Below, piece after piece: positions 35,692-37,690 of a DNA stretch of 37,690 nucleotides. Source of the stretch: a virus. Both the position numbers and the translations under genes were made by a program. The notes under the pieces were generated by a model. It was not told where the DNA came from, made no database searches, and was given only the letters and a program-made list of their open reading frames with translations. The stretch covers positions 1 to 37,690 of IMG/VR virus record IMGVR_UViG_3300043607_000069; one strand, 5' to 3'. Position 1 is the first letter of the stretch, and each line of letters opens with the position of its first letter.

Positions 35692-36512
35692 GACTCGAAT
35701 TGGCGCATGTTGTTGTCATCGGCGGAGGGTTTGTTGGTCAACTGATTCAGTGGGCCATGCCGTCCGTCCGACTCCTGGACTGGCGCAAAACCGCTCCAGC
35801 GAATCATCTCGAGACCCGCATGGTCGGTCCGCAATATTTATGGGAACCGATTCCCGGTGTTGAGTCGTATTCGTTCGAAGTCGAAACCCTTGTAGATTCC
35901 GCTCCACCAACACCGGAGTCCGTCCTCGCCTACAAACGAAAGATCGGCAAGGAACATGACGGCGGTGATTGGGGACTTCAATTTCAACATCTCACTACCG
36001 GCTGGCACAGCCAACTCCCGACACCACGAGTCGAGTATAACCAACATGTCAAAGCCGTGGACCTGTCTGGACACCGACTCAGGATGGCGGACGGCCGCAT
36101 CATTGAATACGACGTACTGCTGAACACCGTCCCCTTGGACGCGTTCCTTAAACTCTGCCTCATCTCACCGCCGATCTATACTCCCTGGAAACAAGATCGT
36201 ATCTACCTGCGCACAGAAACCTTGGACGGCTCCTACGCCGGAATGCGATTGAATTATCTCTCCGATCCCACTAGTCGATTTTACCGTCAGACACTCACCG
36301 CCGATAAAATGTTCTTTGAGACCTTGGAACCCGGTCCGGACGTGAAGCCGCTTCCACTCGGCAAAATTCATCCGCATCCTCAAAGCGAAGACGTGCTCCG
36401 AGCATTGAAGGTGTTCGACACGTTCTGTTTCGGTCGTTTTGCGACATGGCGACCAGATGAGCTCGCGCATCAGACTTGGCAGAACATTCTCGAATGGAAG
36501 GGGACGCTGTGA
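35688..36512 (+). CDS. FAD-dependent oxidoreductase-like protein
   Basis: A 274-residue protein with a dinucleotide-binding start, LAHVVVIGGGFVGQLIQWAM, a GxGxxG-type loop in a Rossmann fold. VKAVDLSGHRLRMADGRIIE and YDVLLNTVPLDAF are the usual later strands. The end, FGRFATWRPDELAHQTWQNI, matches the C-terminal FAD-contact region of UDP-galactopyranose-mutase or amine-oxidase-like enzymes (G-R-x-A-x-W). Length is short for that group, so parts are missing. A role in modifying bases or surface sugars is possible. The substrate is unknown. Confidence 0.65.
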   Translation: MRLELAHVVVIGGGFVGQLIQWAMPSVRLLDWRKTAPANHLETRMVGPQYLWEPIPGVESYSFEVETLVDSAPPTPESVLAYKRKIGKEHDGGDWGLQFQHLTTGWHSQLPTPRVEYNQHVKAVDLSGHRLRMADGRIIEYDVLLNTVPLDAFLKLCLISPPIYTPWKQDRIYLRTETLDGSYAGMRLNYLSDPTSRFYRQTLTADKMFFETLEPGPDVKPLPLGKIHPHPQSEDVLRALKVFDTFCFGRFATWRPDELAHQTWQNILEWKGTL

Positions 36513-37510
36513 ACTTCAAGGCTATGCTCGAAGATCAACGAGCCTTCAACCAACAGATCTTTCCGGGTGGACTCGCGTGCCCGGTTGATAGTGAGTCCGA
36601 TACCGATCGGTTCCGAGTACGGTTGAAAGATCTGGCACTCGGAATGATCGAAGAGACCGGAGAGTTCCTCCGCACCTTCGAATGGAAGTCCCATCGGCGT
36701 CGGCAGGGCAAGCTTCAGAACGTCGCCCACTCGCACGAAGAACTTATCGACATGTTCAAGTACTGGTTGTCCTGTGCTGAGCTCGCAGAGTTCCCGATGG
36801 ACCGGCTGGAGGAACTCTATTACGCTAAGAGCCGGGTGGTGCAGTACCGCTACCAAGAAGAGTGGATGAAGCGGATTGACGGTCCATGTGTCTTGGTGGA
36901 CATTGACAATGTGTTGGCGGACTACATTCAAGGTGTCTGTCTCTGGGCAAAAGAACACGCACCGGCCTTGCTCAAACTGTCTAACACCTTGACCATTCGA
37001 CTAGCCGACAATCTAGATCGATTACGAGCTTCACACGATTACGTGAACGCTTCTAGTGTCGGTCTGTCAGCCGGTGAATGGAATGCGGTCAAGCACGGCT
37101 TCCGCACGCAAGGCGGAAAACGAACCCTGCCAGTGTTCCCCGACGCCAAGATCTTTCTCGACTGGTGCCGACGTCAAGACTGGAAAATCATTCTAGTCAC
37201 TAGCAGGCCGATCGATCGCTACCCGAACATCTTCACTGACACGCTAACCTGGCTTCACAACAACGACCTGCCATTCGACTATCTCTGGTGGGCTGACGAT
37301 AAGGCTCGACGGCTGGATGAGTACGGCGACATCCCACTGCGGCTCCATGTGGTGTTCGCGGTGGATGACGACCTCACGTTCATTAACCAGTATCGGACCA
37401 AGGGTATTCGCTGCTACTGGCTCAATCGTCGGACCTCAGAAACCCCTACCCACATCTCGGTTGTTCACTCACTGATGGAACTCATGGAGAAGGAGAAGGT
37501 ACATGCCTGA
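36509..37510 (+). CDS. Fusion: NTP pyrophosphatase/dUTPase-like + HAD nucleotidase
   Basis: A 333-residue protein started at GTG (36509), GTGA-coupled, with GGAAGGGG upstream. Residues about 42-110 are an all-alpha NTP-pyrophosphatase/dUTPase-like domain (MIEETGEFLRTFEW; SHEELIDMFKYWL). Residues 125-330 are a HAD phosphatase with VDIDNVLADY (Asp131, Asp133), LVTSRP (Thr231) and a late VDDD at 286-288, like 5'(3')-deoxyribonucleotidases. Joined, they could turn dUTP or another dNTP to dNMP and then to nucleoside, shaping the dNTP pool. The two halves usually exist as separate proteins. Confidence 0.8.
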   Translation: MNFKAMLEDQRAFNQQIFPGGLACPVDSESDTDRFRVRLKDLALGMIEETGEFLRTFEWKSHRRRQGKLQNVAHSHEELIDMFKYWLSCAELAEFPMDRLEELYYAKSRVVQYRYQEEWMKRIDGPCVLVDIDNVLADYIQGVCLWAKEHAPALLKLSNTLTIRLADNLDRLRASHDYVNASSVGLSAGEWNAVKHGFRTQGGKRTLPVFPDAKIFLDWCRRQDWKIILVTSRPIDRYPNIFTDTLTWLHNNDLPFDYLWWADDKARRLDEYGDIPLRLHVVFAVDDDLTFINQYRTKGIRCYWLNRRTSETPTHISVVHSLMELMEKEKVHA

Positions 37511-37690
37511 TTACGCTGACGCCAAACATCGCCCGCACGCAGTTCACACCGGAGAGGCTCCGGAGAATCCCATCACCTACGGACCGCAGTCCTTACAGGT
37601 CACACTCGATCGGTGGGGACCGGTAGACAATCTCTTCACCTCGATGTACGACGCGTTGCAGGCCAACTGGGGTGAGCACCCATCACGTAC
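37503..37690 (+). CDS. Unknown protein, N-terminal part (cut by window edge)
   Basis: Only 62 codons are visible, MPDYADAKHRPHAVHTGEAP onwards, with AAGGAGAAGG before the ATG. The text ITYGPQSLQVTLDRWGPVDN and LFTSMYDALQANWGEHPS does not point to a family I can name. It overlaps the end of the previous gene and belongs to the same nucleotide-metabolism string. Confidence 0.55.
   Translation, partial: MPDYADAKHRPHAVHTGEAPENPITYGPQSLQVTLDRWGPVDNLFTSMYDALQANWGEHPSR

Overview
The window is a dense segment of a tailed double-stranded DNA phage genome (or a phage contig from a metagenome). A terminase, portal, scaffold, P22-type coat protein, tail tube, frameshifted tail chaperone and tape measure protein are all present, and no sheath or baseplate gene is seen. 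This points to a long, non-contractile (siphovirus-like) tail. Starts are mostly Shine-Dalgarno led, with frequent GTG and TTG starts and 1-4 base stop/start overlaps. Nothing in the sequence identifies the host. No integrase, lysis enzyme, DNA polymerase or tRNA gene was recognised here. Both window ends cut genes, so those functions may lie outside.

Layout: a divergent control region at about 17.66-18.18 kb splits the window. Leftward (minus strand, 17.66 kb down to 1) run packaging and virion genes: a terminase small subunit candidate, three tiny genes, TerL, a two-gene cassette bracketed by hairpin terminators, the portal, a 4.4 kb block of unusual virion-associated candidates (two tandem paralogue pairs and a protein with 20-residue repeats), the scaffold, the coat protein, head-tail connector genes, the tail tube, a tail assembly chaperone with a classic -1 slippery site, and the start of the tape measure protein.

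Rightward (plus strand, 18.1 kb to the end) a strong sigma70-like promoter drives a long string of very small genes. Many are Cys-rich zinc-ribbon-like proteins or single-helix membrane peptides. After a gene-free, hairpin-rich stretch of about 690 bases comes a DNA-metabolism module: an ATP-dependent DNA ligase with an N-terminal WGR-like domain, a conserved phage protein of unknown role, an SNF2-type helicase, a MazG-like pyrophosphatase, a RuvC-like nuclease, a RecB/Cas4-type nuclease with four Cys for an Fe-S cluster, a flavoprotein-like oxidoreductase, and a fused NTP-pyrophosphatase/HAD nucleotidase. Three paralogous winged-helix-like proteins are scattered through this arm. Together these genes look like a recombination, repair and nucleotide-control set that acts before the leftward virion genes are needed.

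The features that best merit follow-up are: (1) an intergenic array at 28300-28626 built almost entirely of 5-base units of the form G-pyrimidine-N-N-N; (2) the gene-free structured region at 21900-22585; (3) a small protein at 21573-21899 that joins a twin-arginine-like N-terminus to a segment matching the coat protein N-terminal arm without gaps; and (4) a compact structured leader in front of the RecB-like nuclease gene.
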